From the NCBI RefSeq assembly GCF_025736935.1, contig NZ_CP107048.1:1811501-1875500 (forward strand): 64,000 bases of DNA. The letters are read 5' to 3'. The DNA comes from Qipengyuania sp. SS22. GTDB taxonomy: Bacteria; Pseudomonadota; Alphaproteobacteria; Sphingomonadales; Sphingomonadaceae. Positions within the stretch are counted from its first letter, which is position 1. Each line of letters opens with the position of its first letter. Of the stretch, positions 17,307 through 26,978 are shown one piece after another. A program made the translations under genes and the position numbers. Below the pieces are notes generated by a model that searched no databases, was not told where the DNA came from, and was given only the letters and a program-made list of their open reading frames with translations.

Positions 17307-17990
17307 ATGACCGAACCCGCCAACGAGACCCGTCTCGCCGCTGCTGCCATGCCGCTGGGGCAGTTCGTCTACACGCTGCTCTATGGCGGGATGACGGTGC
17401 TGGCGGGCGTGCTCGCCTTCAAGCAGGTGCAGCTGTGGCCGACCGACCTGGCGGTGGAATCGGGCATTTTCGCCTTCCTCCTGCTGGTGGTGATCTCGAG
17501 CACGATGGCGCAGCTCTATGGCGAGAAGCTGGCCAACCGGATCGTGTGGTGGGGGTTCATCCCGCTGCTGGTGGCCTCGCTGCTCATGCAACTGGTCCTT
17601 TCGCTCCCCGCCTCGACCGAGATGTCGCAGTTCCGCGGGGACGACCTCGCCGCGTTCGAGCGCGTCCATGCGACGCTATGGCGCGTGTGGCTGGCGGGAC
17701 CGGCCGCCTATATCGTCTCGCTGCTGCTCAATGTCTGGATCTTCTCGCGCCTGCGCGGTTCGTCCGAGGGCGCATCGACGCTGTCGCTGATGGCGCGCGG
17801 AGCGATCGCATCGGCGCTCAGCCAGGCGATCGATTCGGTGATCTTCATCACGCTCGCCTTCTATGGCCAGTTCGCGATCACCAACCTGTTGATCGGGCAG
17901 ATCATCGCCAAGGTCGTACTGAGCCTGGTGCTGGTGCCGTTTCTGATTACCGGCGGGGTCGCCTTCGCCCGCTGGCTCGACCGCCGCTAG
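17307..17990 (+). CDS. Queuosine precursor transporter (YhhQ/VUT family)
   Basis: 227 residues with six predicted membrane spans and the family's AQLYGEKLANRIVWWGFIPLL segment, followed by a FRGDDLAAFERVHATLWRVWLAGPAAYIVSLLLNVWIF block. YhhQ proteins import preQ0/preQ1, precursors of queuosine in tRNA. The start could also be the GTG one codon upstream. No preQ1 riboswitch could be recognised in the 125-base leader; it holds only a small GACGG/CCGTC hairpin. It ends overlapping the convergent DUF421 gene by four bases. Confidence 0.85.
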   Translation: MTEPANETRLAAAAMPLGQFVYTLLYGGMTVLAGVLAFKQVQLWPTDLAVESGIFAFLLLVVISSTMAQLYGEKLANRIVWWGFIPLLVASLLMQLVLSLPASTEMSQFRGDDLAAFERVHATLWRVWLAGPAAYIVSLLLNVWIFSRLRGSSEGASTLSLMARGAIASALSQAIDSVIFITLAFYGQFAITNLLIGQIIAKVVLSLVLVPFLITGGVAFARWLDRR

Positions 17991-18517
17991 ACGCGCTTTA
18001 CGTTCTCGACGATCGTCTCCTCGAGATGGTCGCCGTGCAGCACCGACACGTCGCCGGTGGTCTCGAGCACCACTGCGCGCACCTGTCCTAGATCGAGCAC
18101 ATTGGCTTCGCGCAGCTTGGCGACCAGATCGCTCTTGGCAACGCGCGTGTGCGTCAGCGCATCGTCGCAGAACTTGCCGTTGCGCATCAGGAAGACCGGA
18201 TCGTTCTGCATCAGGTCCTCGACATGATCCGAGGTCTTGCGCAGCCGCGCCGAGGTCGCCTGGACGAGGAACAGGCCCGCCATTGCGACCATGGCCTGGG
18301 CGAAGGCTTTCCAGTCGCTCGCCTGCGCCGCGCCCGCAATGAGACTGCCGAGCGCGATCGTCATCACGAAGTCGAAATTGGTCATCTTGGAGAGCGAGCG
18401 CAGCCCGTTGAGGCGGATCAGCACCACCACCCAGATGATGGCGGCAATTGCCAGCAATACGCCGCGGGCGATTGTATCTGGCCAGGGAGTGTCGAGTATC
18501 ATGCTGCCCCAACGCAT
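17987..18517 (-). CDS. DUF421 (YetF-type) membrane protein
   Basis: About 176 residues with three N-terminal membrane helices and a conserved LNGLRSLSKMTNFDFVMTIALGSLIAG segment, which is the DUF421 hallmark, then a soluble domain (NDPVFLMRNGKFCDDALTHTRV to RAVVLETTGDVSVL). The function of DUF421/YetF proteins is not established. Start may be ATG 18517 or ATG 18502 (MILDTP); both are in frame. It follows fghA by about 30 bases and may be the last gene of the formaldehyde operon. Confidence 0.85.
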   Translation of the reverse strand: MRWGSMILDTPWPDTIARGVLLAIAAIIWVVVLIRLNGLRSLSKMTNFDFVMTIALGSLIAGAAQASDWKAFAQAMVAMAGLFLVQATSARLRKTSDHVEDLMQNDPVFLMRNGKFCDDALTHTRVAKSDLVAKLREANVLDLGQVRAVVLETTGDVSVLHGDHLEETIVENVKRV

Positions 18518-18546
18518 GGCGGGCGCGAATCTATCCCGCCCAGCGT

Positions 18547-19392
18547 TCAGCCCTGCAAATGCCGCGCGTGCCAGCCGACATGTTCGGCCATGAAGCTCGA
18601 GATGAAGTAATAGGAGTGGTCGTAGCCTTCCTGCATGCGGATGTCCGCCGGCATGTCGGCGGATTTGCAGGCATCGACCAGCAGATCGGTCTTGAGCTGT
18701 TCCTCGAGGAAATTGTCCGCCGTCCCCTGGTCGACCAGCAAGTTCGCATGGCGCGCTCCGTCGTCGATCAGCGCGCAGGCATCGTATTCGCGCCAGTCGC
18801 TGCGGTCTTCGCCGAGATAGCCGCCCAGCGCCTTGTCGCCCCACGGGCAGTTCAGCGGGCTGACGATCGGCGAGAAGGCGCTGATCGAACGGAAGCGGTC
18901 GGGATTGCGCAGGCCGATGGTCAGCGCGCCGTGGCCGCCCATCGAATGGCCGGTGATCGCCTGCCGCTGCATGTCCGCGGGGAAATGCTCGGCCAGCAGC
19001 GCGGGCAGTTCCTGTTCGATATAGCTGCGCATCTGGAAATGCTGCGCCCAGGGCGCCTGCGTCGCATCGACATAGAAGCCCGCGCCCTGCCCGAAATCAT
19101 AGGCTTCGTCATCGGGCACCCCTTCGCCGCGCGGCGAGGTGTCGGGCGCGACGAAGATGATCCCGTGCTCGGCGCAGGCAGCGCGGTATTCGCCCTTCTC
19201 GGTGACGTTGGCGTGCGTGCAGGTCAGCCCCGAGAGGAACCACAGCACGGGCAATTTCTCGCCTGCTTCATGCGGCGGGACGAAGACCGAGAAAGTCATC
19301 TCGGTCCCGGTGCTGGTGGAGGCATGGCGGTAAACGCCCTGTACGCCAGCGTGGCTGCGGTTTTCCGCGACCGTCTCGAGACCCCCCACCAC
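18547..19392 (-). CDS. fghA: S-formylglutathione hydrolase
   Basis: 281 residues of the esterase D family, which hydrolyses S-formylglutathione to formate and glutathione. The nucleophile motif is GHSMGGHG, the oxyanion segment is LSGLTCTHANVTEKG, and the catalytic His lies in EGYDHSYYFI. Family members start at the ETVxxNKSxGGxQGVYxH region, which here follows a pair of GTG codons at 19392/19389, so a GTG start is proposed; no ATG exists in reach. The gene lies three bases after scoB. It completes the glutathione-dependent formaldehyde pathway with adhC at the head of the operon. Confidence 0.92.
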   Translation of the reverse strand: MVGGLETVAENRSHAGVQGVYRHASTSTGTEMTFSVFVPPHEAGEKLPVLWFLSGLTCTHANVTEKGEYRAACAEHGIIFVAPDTSPRGEGVPDDEAYDFGQGAGFYVDATQAPWAQHFQMRSYIEQELPALLAEHFPADMQRQAITGHSMGGHGALTIGLRNPDRFRSISAFSPIVSPLNCPWGDKALGGYLGEDRSDWREYDACALIDDGARHANLLVDQGTADNFLEEQLKTDLLVDACKSADMPADIRMQEGYDHSYYFISSFMAEHVGWHARHLQG

Positions 19393-19394
19393 GT

Positions 19395-20050
<656 letters not shown>

Positions 20051-20051
<1 letters not shown>

Positions 20052-20776
20052 CAGGCGCTCTCCCTTTCGCGAGTGGTCTCGAATTCGATCTTCTTGTCGT
20101 ACGGCGCGCCCACGATCATGCGCTGGACATAGACGCCCGGCAGGTGGATGCAGTCGGGATCGAGGCTGCCCGTGGGCACGATCTCTTCGACCTCGACCAC
20201 GCAGACCTTGCCGCAGGTCGCCGCGGGCTGGTTGAAATTGCGTGCGGTCTTGCGGAACATGAGGTTGCCGGTTTCATCCGCCTTCCACGCCTTGACGATA
20301 GCGAGGTCGGCAAAGATGCCGCGTTCGAGGATATAGTCCTCCATCTGTCCGTCGCGATTGGCAAAGCTCTTCACTTCCTTGCCCTCGGCGACCTGCGTGC
20401 CGGCACCGGTCTTGGTGTAGAAGCCGGGAATGCCCGCGCCGCCGGCGCGCATGCGTTCGGCCAGCGTGCCTTGCGGGCAGAATTCGACCTCAAGCTCGCC
20501 CGACAGAAACTGGCGCTCGAACTCCTTGTTCTCGCCGACATAGGAAGAGATCATCTTCTTCACCTGCTGCGTGCGCAGCAGCATGCCGATGCCTTCATTG
20601 TCGATGCCTGCATTGTTGCTGGCGAAGGTCAGCCCCTTCACTCCGCTGTCGCGGATCGCGGTCAGCAGGCGCTCGGGAATGCCGCACAGGCCGAAACCGC
20701 CACTGGCAATGAGCATATCGTCGCGCAGCACGCCGTCGAGCGCCGCTGCGGCATCGGAATAAATCTTGTCTGCCAT
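20051..20776 (-). CDS. scoA: 3-oxoacid CoA-transferase, subunit A
   Basis: 241 residues of the alpha subunit. Visible features are [18 protein letters not shown] (the CoA-binding loop region), [15 protein letters not shown], the family [23 protein letters not shown] block, and the [27 protein letters not shown] block. The ATG at 20776 shares a base with the adhC stop (TGATG), indicating translational coupling; the longer frame upstream is adhC sequence in another frame. It works as a complex with ScoB. Confidence 0.94.
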
Positions 20777-21888
20777 CAGTATACCACCACGCTGCGGATG
20801 CTTTCCCCTGCATGCATCAGGTCGAAGCCCTTGTTGATTTCCTCGAGCGACAGGACATGGGTAATCATCGGGTCGATCTCGATCTTGCCGTCCATATACC
20901 AATCGACGATCTTGGGTACGTCGGTACGCCCGCGCGCTCCCCCGAACGCGGTGCCGCGCCAGTTGCGCCCGGTCACCAGCTGGAACGGCCGCGTGGCGAT
21001 TTCCTTGCCCGCTTCAGCCACGCCGATGACAATGCTGGTGCCCCACCCGCGATGGCAGGCCTCGAGCGCGGTCCGCATGACTTCGGTATTGCCCGTGCAG
21101 TCGAAGGTGTAATCGGCGCCGCCGTCGGTCATTTCGACCAACTTGGCGACGACCTCGTCGCGGCTCATACCCTTGGTGTTGAGGAAATGGGTCATGCCGA
21201 ACTTGCGGCCCCATTCCTCGCGGTCGGAATTGATGTCGATGCCGATGATCATGCCCGCACCCGAAAGCCGGGCGCCCTGGATCACGTTGAGCCCGATCCC
21301 GCCGAGGCCGAACACGACGACATTGTCGCCCACCTGCACCTTGGCGGTGTTGGTTACCGCGCCGACGCCGGTGGTTACGCCGCAGCCGATATAGCAGCTG
21401 GTCTTGAACGGTGCGTCTTCGCGGATCTTGGCGACCGCAATTTCGGGCAGCACGGTGAAATTGGAGAAGGTCGAGCAGCCCATGTAGTGGAAGACCGGCT
21501 CGCCCTTGTAGGAAAAGCGGGTGGTCCCATCGGGCATCAGCCCCTGGCCCTGGGTGGCCCTGATGGCCGTGCACAGGTTGGTCTTGCCGCTGAGACACGA
21601 TTTACACTGGCGGCATTCGGGCGTGTACAGCGGGATCACGTGATCGCCGGGCTGCACGCTGGTGACGCCCGCGCCCACTTCGCGCACGATGCCCGCGCCT
21701 TCATGGCCCAATACGCTGGGAAAGATGCCTTCGGAATCGAGCCCGTCGAGCGTGTAGGCATCGGTGTGGCAGATGCCGGTGGCCATGATCTCGACCAGCA
21801 CCTCGCCTGCCTTGGGCCCTTCCAGATCCAGCTCGACAATTTCGAGCGGCTGCTTGGGGGCAAAGGCGACTGCGGCGCGGGTTTTCAT
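20776..21888 (-). CDS. adhC: S-(hydroxymethyl)glutathione dehydrogenase / class III alcohol dehydrogenase
   Basis: 370 residues of the zinc-dependent class III alcohol dehydrogenase, which oxidises the spontaneous formaldehyde-glutathione adduct with NAD. Catalytic zinc ligands are in [22 protein letters not shown] and the C-terminal part; the structural zinc site is [15 protein letters not shown]; the NAD fold has [14 protein letters not shown]. Residues [15 protein letters not shown] are characteristic of class III enzymes. It heads a run adhC-scoA-scoB-fghA with overlaps of one base at the first two junctions. Confidence 0.96.
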   Translation of the reverse strand: MKTRAAVAFAPKQPLEIVELDLEGPKAGEVLVEIMATGICHTDAYTLDGLDSEGIFPSVLGHEGAGIVREVGAGVTSVQPGDHVIPLYTPECRQCKSCLSGKTNLCTAIRATQGQGLMPDGTTRFSYKGEPVFHYMGCSTFSNFTVLPEIAVAKIREDAPFKTSCYIGCGVTTGVGAVTNTAKVQVGDNVVVFGLGGIGLNVIQGARLSGAGMIIGIDINSDREEWGRKFGMTHFLNTKGMSRDEVVAKLVEMTDGGADYTFDCTGNTEVMRTALEACHRGWGTSIVIGVAEAGKEIATRPFQLVTGRNWRGTAFGGARGRTDVPKIVDWYMDGKIEIDPMITHVLSLEEINKGFDLMHAGESIRSVVVY

Positions 21889-21945
21889 GGATGACGGCTC
21901 CGGACTATGGGTGCCGGCGCACCGGCCTCGGGGCGGAATTCAATG

Positions 21946-22022
<77 letters not shown>

Positions 22023-22094
22023 ACCACGGCGTGCCACCTAGGGGCGCTGTCGCAGGTGGTCAAGCCGGTGATGCGGCCGATACCGCGCCTGCGC

Positions 22095-22580
22095 TCAGGA
22101 AAGCTGCGCGGCCAGCTGGCGCACCGTCAGATGCGTCACCGGATCGTGCCAGTGCGGCGCGATCTCGGCGGCGGGGCGCAGAACGAAGGCGCGCTGCCGG
22201 AATAGCGGATGCGGGATGGCCAAGTCGCTGGCGTGCCAGGCCCCGCCGCTCCACAGCACGATGTCGAGATCAAGCGTGCGCGACCGCCAGCGCTCTCCGC
22301 GCCGGTTGCGACCGAAGGCGCGCTCGATGTCCTGCAAATTCTCCAGCGCGTCGGGCGGGGCGAGATCGCCCGTGATGATCGCCGCGCCATTGGCGTAGCG
22401 CCGCAGCGACGGGCCGACCGGCGCGCTTTCGATCACGCGCGCAACCGCCTCGACCTCCCAGCCGCTTTCGGCCAGCGCCGCTACCGCTGCCGCCAGCACC
22501 GCGCGCGGCGCGCCCAGCCCCGGCACCCGGCGGTTGGAGCCCAGCGCCACCAGATATCGATGCTCGCTTGCCTCGCCCAT
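22095..22580 (-). CDS. folK: 2-amino-4-hydroxy-6-hydroxymethyldihydropteridine pyrophosphokinase
   Basis: 161 residues of HPPK, which pyrophosphorylates the pterin in folate synthesis. The N-terminal YLVALGSNRR, the RVIESAPVGP strand, the NGAAIITG block, and the catalytic RWRSRTLDLDIVLW with IPHPLFRQRAFVL are all present, including the two metal-binding Asp residues in DLDI. It is transcribed towards tRNA-Lys. folP and folB are not in the window. Confidence 0.94.
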   Translation of the reverse strand: MGEASEHRYLVALGSNRRVPGLGAPRAVLAAAVAALAESGWEVEAVARVIESAPVGPSLRRYANGAAIITGDLAPPDALENLQDIERAFGRNRRGERWRSRTLDLDIVLWSGGAWHASDLAIPHPLFRQRAFVLRPAAEIAPHWHDPVTHLTVRQLAAQLS

Positions 22581-22632
22581 GCCCCCGCCCTAGCGTCCCC
22601 GCCGACAAGTACCAAACGGGAGCGGCAGGCGA

Positions 22633-24054
22633 ATGAATATCAAGGCGATTCTGGCAGCAGGTGCGCTGGCCATGGCAGGGCAGGCAGTGGCGGACGATCA
22701 TGCCCCGCGCGACCTGACCGCGCATGAGCAGCCCGTGCACGACATCTATCGCGATATCATCGCCTTCCGCACGGCGGCAGGTCACGGGCAGATGGACGAC
22801 ATGGTCGCCTATCTTACCACTCGCCTGACGGCGGCGGGATTTGCCAGGGACGATTTGCTGGTCACCGATTACGACAGCGAAGGCGATCCGACGCAGGGGC
22901 TGGTCGTGCGCTACCGCGGCGATGGCTCTGCGAATGCGAAGCCGATCGTCATGCTCGCGCATATGGATGTGGTCGACGCGCTGCCCGAAGACTGGGAGCG
23001 CGATCCCTTCACGCTGGTCGAAGACGAAGGCTATTTCTTCGGCCGGGGGACGCAGGACAACAAATACGGTATCGCCAATCTCACCGGCACCTTCATTCGG
23101 CTGAAGGAAGAGGGCTGGACACCAAACCGCGATCTCTATCTGGTTTTCTCGGGTGACGAGGAAACCGGCATGGTTTCCACCCGCGCGCAAGCCCGCTGGG
23201 TGGCGGACAATGTCGACCCCGCCTATATCCTCAATTCCGATGCCGGCGGGATCGGGCTGGCGGACGATTTTTCCCCGCTCGCACAGCAGGTTCAGCTGGC
23301 GGAAAAGACCTATGTCACCTTCGATGTCACCGCGACCAATCCGGGTGGCCATTCCTCGCGCCCGCGCGGTGACAATGCGATCTACGACCTCGCGGGCGCG
23401 CTCACGCGGATCTCGCAGCTTCAATTTCCCGTGCGCGAGAGCGCATTGACCCGCAGCTATTTCGGCGCGCTCGGGCAGAGCATTCCGGGCGAACTTGGCG
23501 CGGCCATGCGGACCTTTGCCGCCGACCCCGCCGATGAGGATGCAATCGCGCTGATCAGCGCCGATCCGGGCTATGTCGGCACGCTGCGCACGACCTGCGT
23601 GGCGACCATGCTCGACGCCGGCCATGCCGAGAACGCGCTGCCGCAATCGGCCAGTGCCGCGGTGAATTGCCGGGTCTTCCCCGGCGAAGGGGTGGCTTCG
23701 GTCAAGACCGCGCTTGCGCGGGCGATCGGCAATGAAGCGATCACTGTCACGCAGCGCGCCGAGGCGACCGAAAGCCCGATGAGCGCCTTTCCTGACGAGG
23801 TCCGCGATGCGCTCGCCAAATCGCTCACCGCACGCTTCGGGCAGGCGATCCCGATGATCCCGACGATGTCCTCGGGCGGGACCGACGGGATGCATTACCG
23901 CGCGCTGGGTTACGACACAGTGGCCATCGGCGCAGGCGCGAGCCGGCCGCAGGACATCTATGCGCATGGCCTCAACGAACGGATGCGGGTCGATGCCTTT
24001 TACGCCGGGCTCGACCATTGGAGCATCGTGCTGAAGGAGCTGGCGGGCGGCTAG
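22633..24054 (+). CDS. Exported M20 family metallopeptidase
   Basis: 473 residues with a cleavable signal (MNIKAILAAGALAMAGQAVA). The zinc site is complete: LAHMDVVDA (His and Asp), GRGTQDNKYG (bridging Asp), GDEETG (catalytic Glu and ligand Glu) and NSDAGG, with a final His in DIYAHGLNERM. The dimerisation domain includes ATNPGGHSSRPR. M20 peptidases of this type are carboxypeptidases or dipeptidases with broad specificity; here it acts in the periplasm. Its stop overlaps the convergent hypothetical gene. Confidence 0.93.
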   Translation: MNIKAILAAGALAMAGQAVADDHAPRDLTAHEQPVHDIYRDIIAFRTAAGHGQMDDMVAYLTTRLTAAGFARDDLLVTDYDSEGDPTQGLVVRYRGDGSANAKPIVMLAHMDVVDALPEDWERDPFTLVEDEGYFFGRGTQDNKYGIANLTGTFIRLKEEGWTPNRDLYLVFSGDEETGMVSTRAQARWVADNVDPAYILNSDAGGIGLADDFSPLAQQVQLAEKTYVTFDVTATNPGGHSSRPRGDNAIYDLAGALTRISQLQFPVRESALTRSYFGALGQSIPGELGAAMRTFAADPADEDAIALISADPGYVGTLRTTCVATMLDAGHAENALPQSASAAVNCRVFPGEGVASVKTALARAIGNEAITVTQRAEATESPMSAFPDEVRDALAKSLTARFGQAIPMIPTMSSGGTDGMHYRALGYDTVAIGAGASRPQDIYAHGLNERMRVDAFYAGLDHWSIVLKELAGG

Positions 24055-24470
24055 AACAGCTCGTTCGCAGCTTCGCGGGAAGTGAATTCGCCCAGGATCA
24101 GTTTGCGCCTGCGCCGGAACACGCCGGTGGTCGCAAGCGTGAAAGGCGCTGCCACGTCGCGCGAATAATTCGCCGCCCGCAGCCGCACCTCGATCGCCGG
24201 CTCGGCGCTGCGGTACAGCACGATGGCGGCTGCCTGGATGGTTTGATCGGTAGCGCGGGGCCGGAGCACCTGGACCAGCCGGTCGAGCACCCCCTGCGCG
24301 CCTTCGATGGCGCCGGTCTCGAGGACTGCGACATTCTGGATGACGCCATTGGCGCGCAGTTCGAACACCAGCGGGAAAAACGTCCCGTCTTTTTCGATCC
24401 GGGCGATCGCGGCTTCGAGCGCGGCGGTGAAGAGAGCGTCGAGCCGTGCCTGGTCGATGCCCGCAGCCAA
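24051..24470 (-). CDS. Hypothetical protein downstream of aguB
   Basis: About 139 residues with no recognised family. The likely start is a TTG at 24470, three bases after the aguB stop; no ATG or GTG lies at the start of the conserved-looking part. The sequence is a mix of helices and strands (LFTAALEAAIARIEKDGTFFPLVFELRANG, then a hydrophobic-basic C-terminus FRRRRKLILGEFTS). No signal peptide or membrane segment is evident. Its tight spacing suggests co-transcription with aguB. The frame is supported by third-position GC bias along its length, judged by eye. Confidence 0.55.
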   Translation of the reverse strand: MAAGIDQARLDALFTAALEAAIARIEKDGTFFPLVFELRANGVIQNVAVLETGAIEGAQGVLDRLVQVLRPRATDQTIQAAAIVLYRSAEPAIEVRLRAANYSRDVAAPFTLATTGVFRRRRKLILGEFTSREAANELF

Positions 24471-24472
24471 GC

Positions 24473-25336
24473 TCAGATATCCTCGCTGATCCGCCCGTAG
24501 AGCTGCGGGCGGCGGTCTCGGAAGAAGCCCATCCCCGCACGGTGCTTGCGCGCCCGGTCGAGATCGAGCGTGGCGGTCAGCACCCCTTCGCCCGAGCCGC
24601 CGAATTCCTCGACCAGATCGCCCCATTCGTCGCTGATGAAGCTGTGGCCGTAGAAGCTTTGCTGGCGGTCGGCGGGGCCTTCGTGCCCGATCCGGTTCGC
24701 AGCGCATACGGGCATGCAGTTCGACACCGCATGGCCGATCATCGCGCGGCGCCACATGCGGCTGGTGTCGAGATCGGCGTCATAGGGTTCGGAGCCGATC
24801 GCGGTGGGATAGAACAGCACTTCGGCGCCCTTGAGCGCCATCACCCGCGCGCATTCGGGATACCATTGGTCCCAGCAGATCCCCACGCCGATGCGCGTGC
24901 CGAACACATCCCACACCTTGAACCCGTCATTGCCCGGGCGAAAATAGTACTTCTCTTCGTAACCGGGCCCGTCGGGGATATGGCTCTTGCGATAGGTACC
25001 CATGATGGCGCCATCGGGGCCGATCATGGCCAGCGTGTTGTAATAGTGCTGCCCGTCGCGTTCGAAGAAGCTGGTCGGGATTGCCACGCCGAGCTTAGCC
25101 GCCAACGTCTGCATCGCCTGCACGCTCGGGCTTTCGAGCGTGGGATGCGCGAGGTCGAACAGCTCTTCCTCTTCCGTCCGGCAGAAATACTCGCCCGCGA
25201 ACAGTTCGGGCGGCAGGATGACCTGCGCGCCCTTGCCCGCGGCTTCTTCCACCAGCGCAGACACGGCAGCGATGTTGTCGGCCGGCTCGGGGCGGGCGAG
25301 CGGCAATTGCAGGACGGCGACGGACAGCTTTCTCAT
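24473..25336 (-). CDS. aguB: N-carbamoylputrescine amidase
   Basis: 287 residues of the nitrilase superfamily. The Glu-Lys-Cys triad is visible: PPELFAGEYF, YRKSHIPDG and GICWDQWYPE. The substrate-specific blocks PGYEEKYYFRPGNDGFKVWD and HRAGMGFFRDRRPQLYG are characteristic of N-carbamoylputrescine amidase, which makes putrescine from agmatine-derived N-carbamoylputrescine. The ATG at 25336 begins at the MRKLSVAVLQ strand. The usual partner agmatine deiminase (aguA) is not in the window. Confidence 0.93.
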   Translation of the reverse strand: MRKLSVAVLQLPLARPEPADNIAAVSALVEEAAGKGAQVILPPELFAGEYFCRTEEEELFDLAHPTLESPSVQAMQTLAAKLGVAIPTSFFERDGQHYYNTLAMIGPDGAIMGTYRKSHIPDGPGYEEKYYFRPGNDGFKVWDVFGTRIGVGICWDQWYPECARVMALKGAEVLFYPTAIGSEPYDADLDTSRMWRRAMIGHAVSNCMPVCAANRIGHEGPADRQQSFYGHSFISDEWGDLVEEFGGSGEGVLTATLDLDRARKHRAGMGFFRDRRPQLYGRISEDI

Positions 25337-25374
25337 GCGCGCGAGATAGGCAGCCGCCGCCGTCCAGACAATGG

Positions 25375-26199
25375 CTACTGCGCCTTGCGGAACAGCAGCG
25401 TCATGCGGTCGCTTTCGCCGATCGCTTCGTATTTCGCGCGGTCCTGGTCGCCGTAGCGCAGCACCGGCGGGAGCGTCCAAACGCCGCCTTCCCAGTTGGC
25501 CGGATCGTTCGGATTGGCGTTAATCTCGCTTTCGCCGGCCAGTTCGAAGCCGTTGGCAGCGAAGATCGCCACCACATCCTGCTTGCGCATATAGCCACGC
25601 TGGCGCGCGCCATAATCGTCGTAGCTCGCGCCTTCGGGCGCGCGGTGCTGGACCACGCCAACCATGCCATCGTCCTTGAGCATCATGCGCGCTGCCTTGA
25701 GCACATCATCCGCCGCATTGCCGATATTGAGACCGTGCATCGAGCGGAAGATCAGCACCCGGTCGACCGTACCGGCGAGGTTTTCGGGCATTTCATCGAT
25801 CTCGAACGCAGTCACTGCATCCGCCTCGACACCGGTCATTTCGGCGACCTCGGCCTTGAACCGTTCGGTCCAGCCCTTGGCGCGCGCTTCCTGCGCCCGG
25901 CTGTTGTAGGTGCCGCCGTCGCTATCCTGATCGAAGGCGATATAGCGGCCCGTGCCGTGCAAATAGGGCGCCAATACGCGCGTGTACCAGCCGCCCCCCG
26001 GGCCGTATTCGGCAACCGTCATATCAGGCGCAACCTGGAAGAATTCGAGCGTTTCGGCAGGGTTCCGGTACTGGTCGCGCGCGCTGTCGTCGCTGCGCGT
26101 ATCTGCCGCGAGCACGGTTTCGAGATCGGCGGCGTGGTTGTCGGCGGCAAGCGGTGCCGCGACCAGGGTGGCAACGGCGGCGGTCAGCATAAGACGCAT
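25375..26199 (-). CDS. Exported SAM-dependent methyltransferase-like protein (COG4798 type)
   Basis: 274 residues with a signal peptide (MRLMLTAAVATLVAAPLAA) and a class I methyltransferase fold: motif I is AEYGPGGGWYTRVLAPYL, the acidic residue of motif II lies in FDQDSDG, and FRSMHGL and AARMMLKDDGMVGVVQHRA follow. A signal peptide on a SAM-binding fold is odd because SAM is cytoplasmic; the group COG4798 is known for this and has no defined role. ATG at 26199 was chosen for the signal. It diverges from msrA. Confidence 0.82.
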   Translation of the reverse strand: MRLMLTAAVATLVAAPLAADNHAADLETVLAADTRSDDSARDQYRNPAETLEFFQVAPDMTVAEYGPGGGWYTRVLAPYLHGTGRYIAFDQDSDGGTYNSRAQEARAKGWTERFKAEVAEMTGVEADAVTAFEIDEMPENLAGTVDRVLIFRSMHGLNIGNAADDVLKAARMMLKDDGMVGVVQHRAPEGASYDDYGARQRGYMRKQDVVAIFAANGFELAGESEINANPNDPANWEGGVWTLPPVLRYGDQDRAKYEAIGESDRMTLLFRKAQ

Positions 26200-26305
26200 G
26201 GAAAATCCTCTCCTCAATTCATCCGGCAGCGTTCTGGACCTGCCGCGGGTGGATGACAAGGCGAAGACGGCTTCCTATCTGCTGAGCACAAGGAGATTGA
26301 CGAGT

Positions 26306-26842
26306 ATGGCACAACAACAGGCGATCGTTGCCGGCGGATGCTTCTGGTGCACCGAAGCGGTGATGAAGGACGTCATCGGCGTCGATAAGGTGGAAAGCGG
26401 CTATATCGGCGGGCACCAGCCCGATCCGACCTATAAGGAAGTCTGCACCGGCAACACCGGCCACGCCGAGGGCGTGCGCGTCACTTTCGACGACGAACAG
26501 ATCACGCTGGCGCAATTGTTCGACGTGTTCCTGGGAACGCATGACCCGACCCAGCTCAACCGGCAAGGCAACGATGTCGGCACGCAGTACCGCAGCGCGA
26601 TCTTCCCGCTCGAGGGGCAGGAAGACGAAGCCCGCGCTGCAATCGCACGCTGGAACGACGAACACCCCGGCCAGCAGGCGGTCACCACGATCGAGGGCGG
26701 CGAATGGTATCCAGGCGAGGATTACCACCAGGAATACTGGGAAGGCGAAGGCCAGCGGAACCCTTATTGCCAGGCGGTCATTCCGCCCAAGCTGATGAAG
26801 CTGCGCAGGAGCTTCCAGAAGTATCTCAAGCAAGACGCCTGA
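26306..26842 (+). CDS. msrA: Peptide-methionine (S)-S-oxide reductase
   Basis: 178 residues of MsrA, which repairs oxidised methionine. The catalytic GGCFWCTEAVM motif is at residues 10-20, with YIGGHQPDPTYKEVCTGNTGHAEGV, DPTQLNRQGNDVGTQYRSAIF and WYPGEDYHQEYWE. ATG at 26306 has AAGGAG ten bases upstream, better than the long upstream frame. No C-terminal resolving Cys pair is obvious apart from Cys in NPYCQAVI. msrB lies 17 kb away and is not linked. Confidence 0.95.
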   Translation: MAQQQAIVAGGCFWCTEAVMKDVIGVDKVESGYIGGHQPDPTYKEVCTGNTGHAEGVRVTFDDEQITLAQLFDVFLGTHDPTQLNRQGNDVGTQYRSAIFPLEGQEDEARAAIARWNDEHPGQQAVTTIEGGEWYPGEDYHQEYWEGEGQRNPYCQAVIPPKLMKLRRSFQKYLKQDA

Positions 26843-26978
26843 GAAAAAATCCCGCGGGTCCCACGGAGCGACCGCGCCGGGGCTGATTTCGCGATCGGGA
26901 AGGAGCCGCGCGGCATCCGGCACAGCCGCCACGCGCGGGACATTGTAGGAAAGCGCGCAAGCTGCAATTGTCGGCGCC

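Noticed and set aside
22270..24540. A 756-codon minus-strand frame
   Set aside because: It is antisense to the M20 peptidase and overlaps folK in another frame; no motif.
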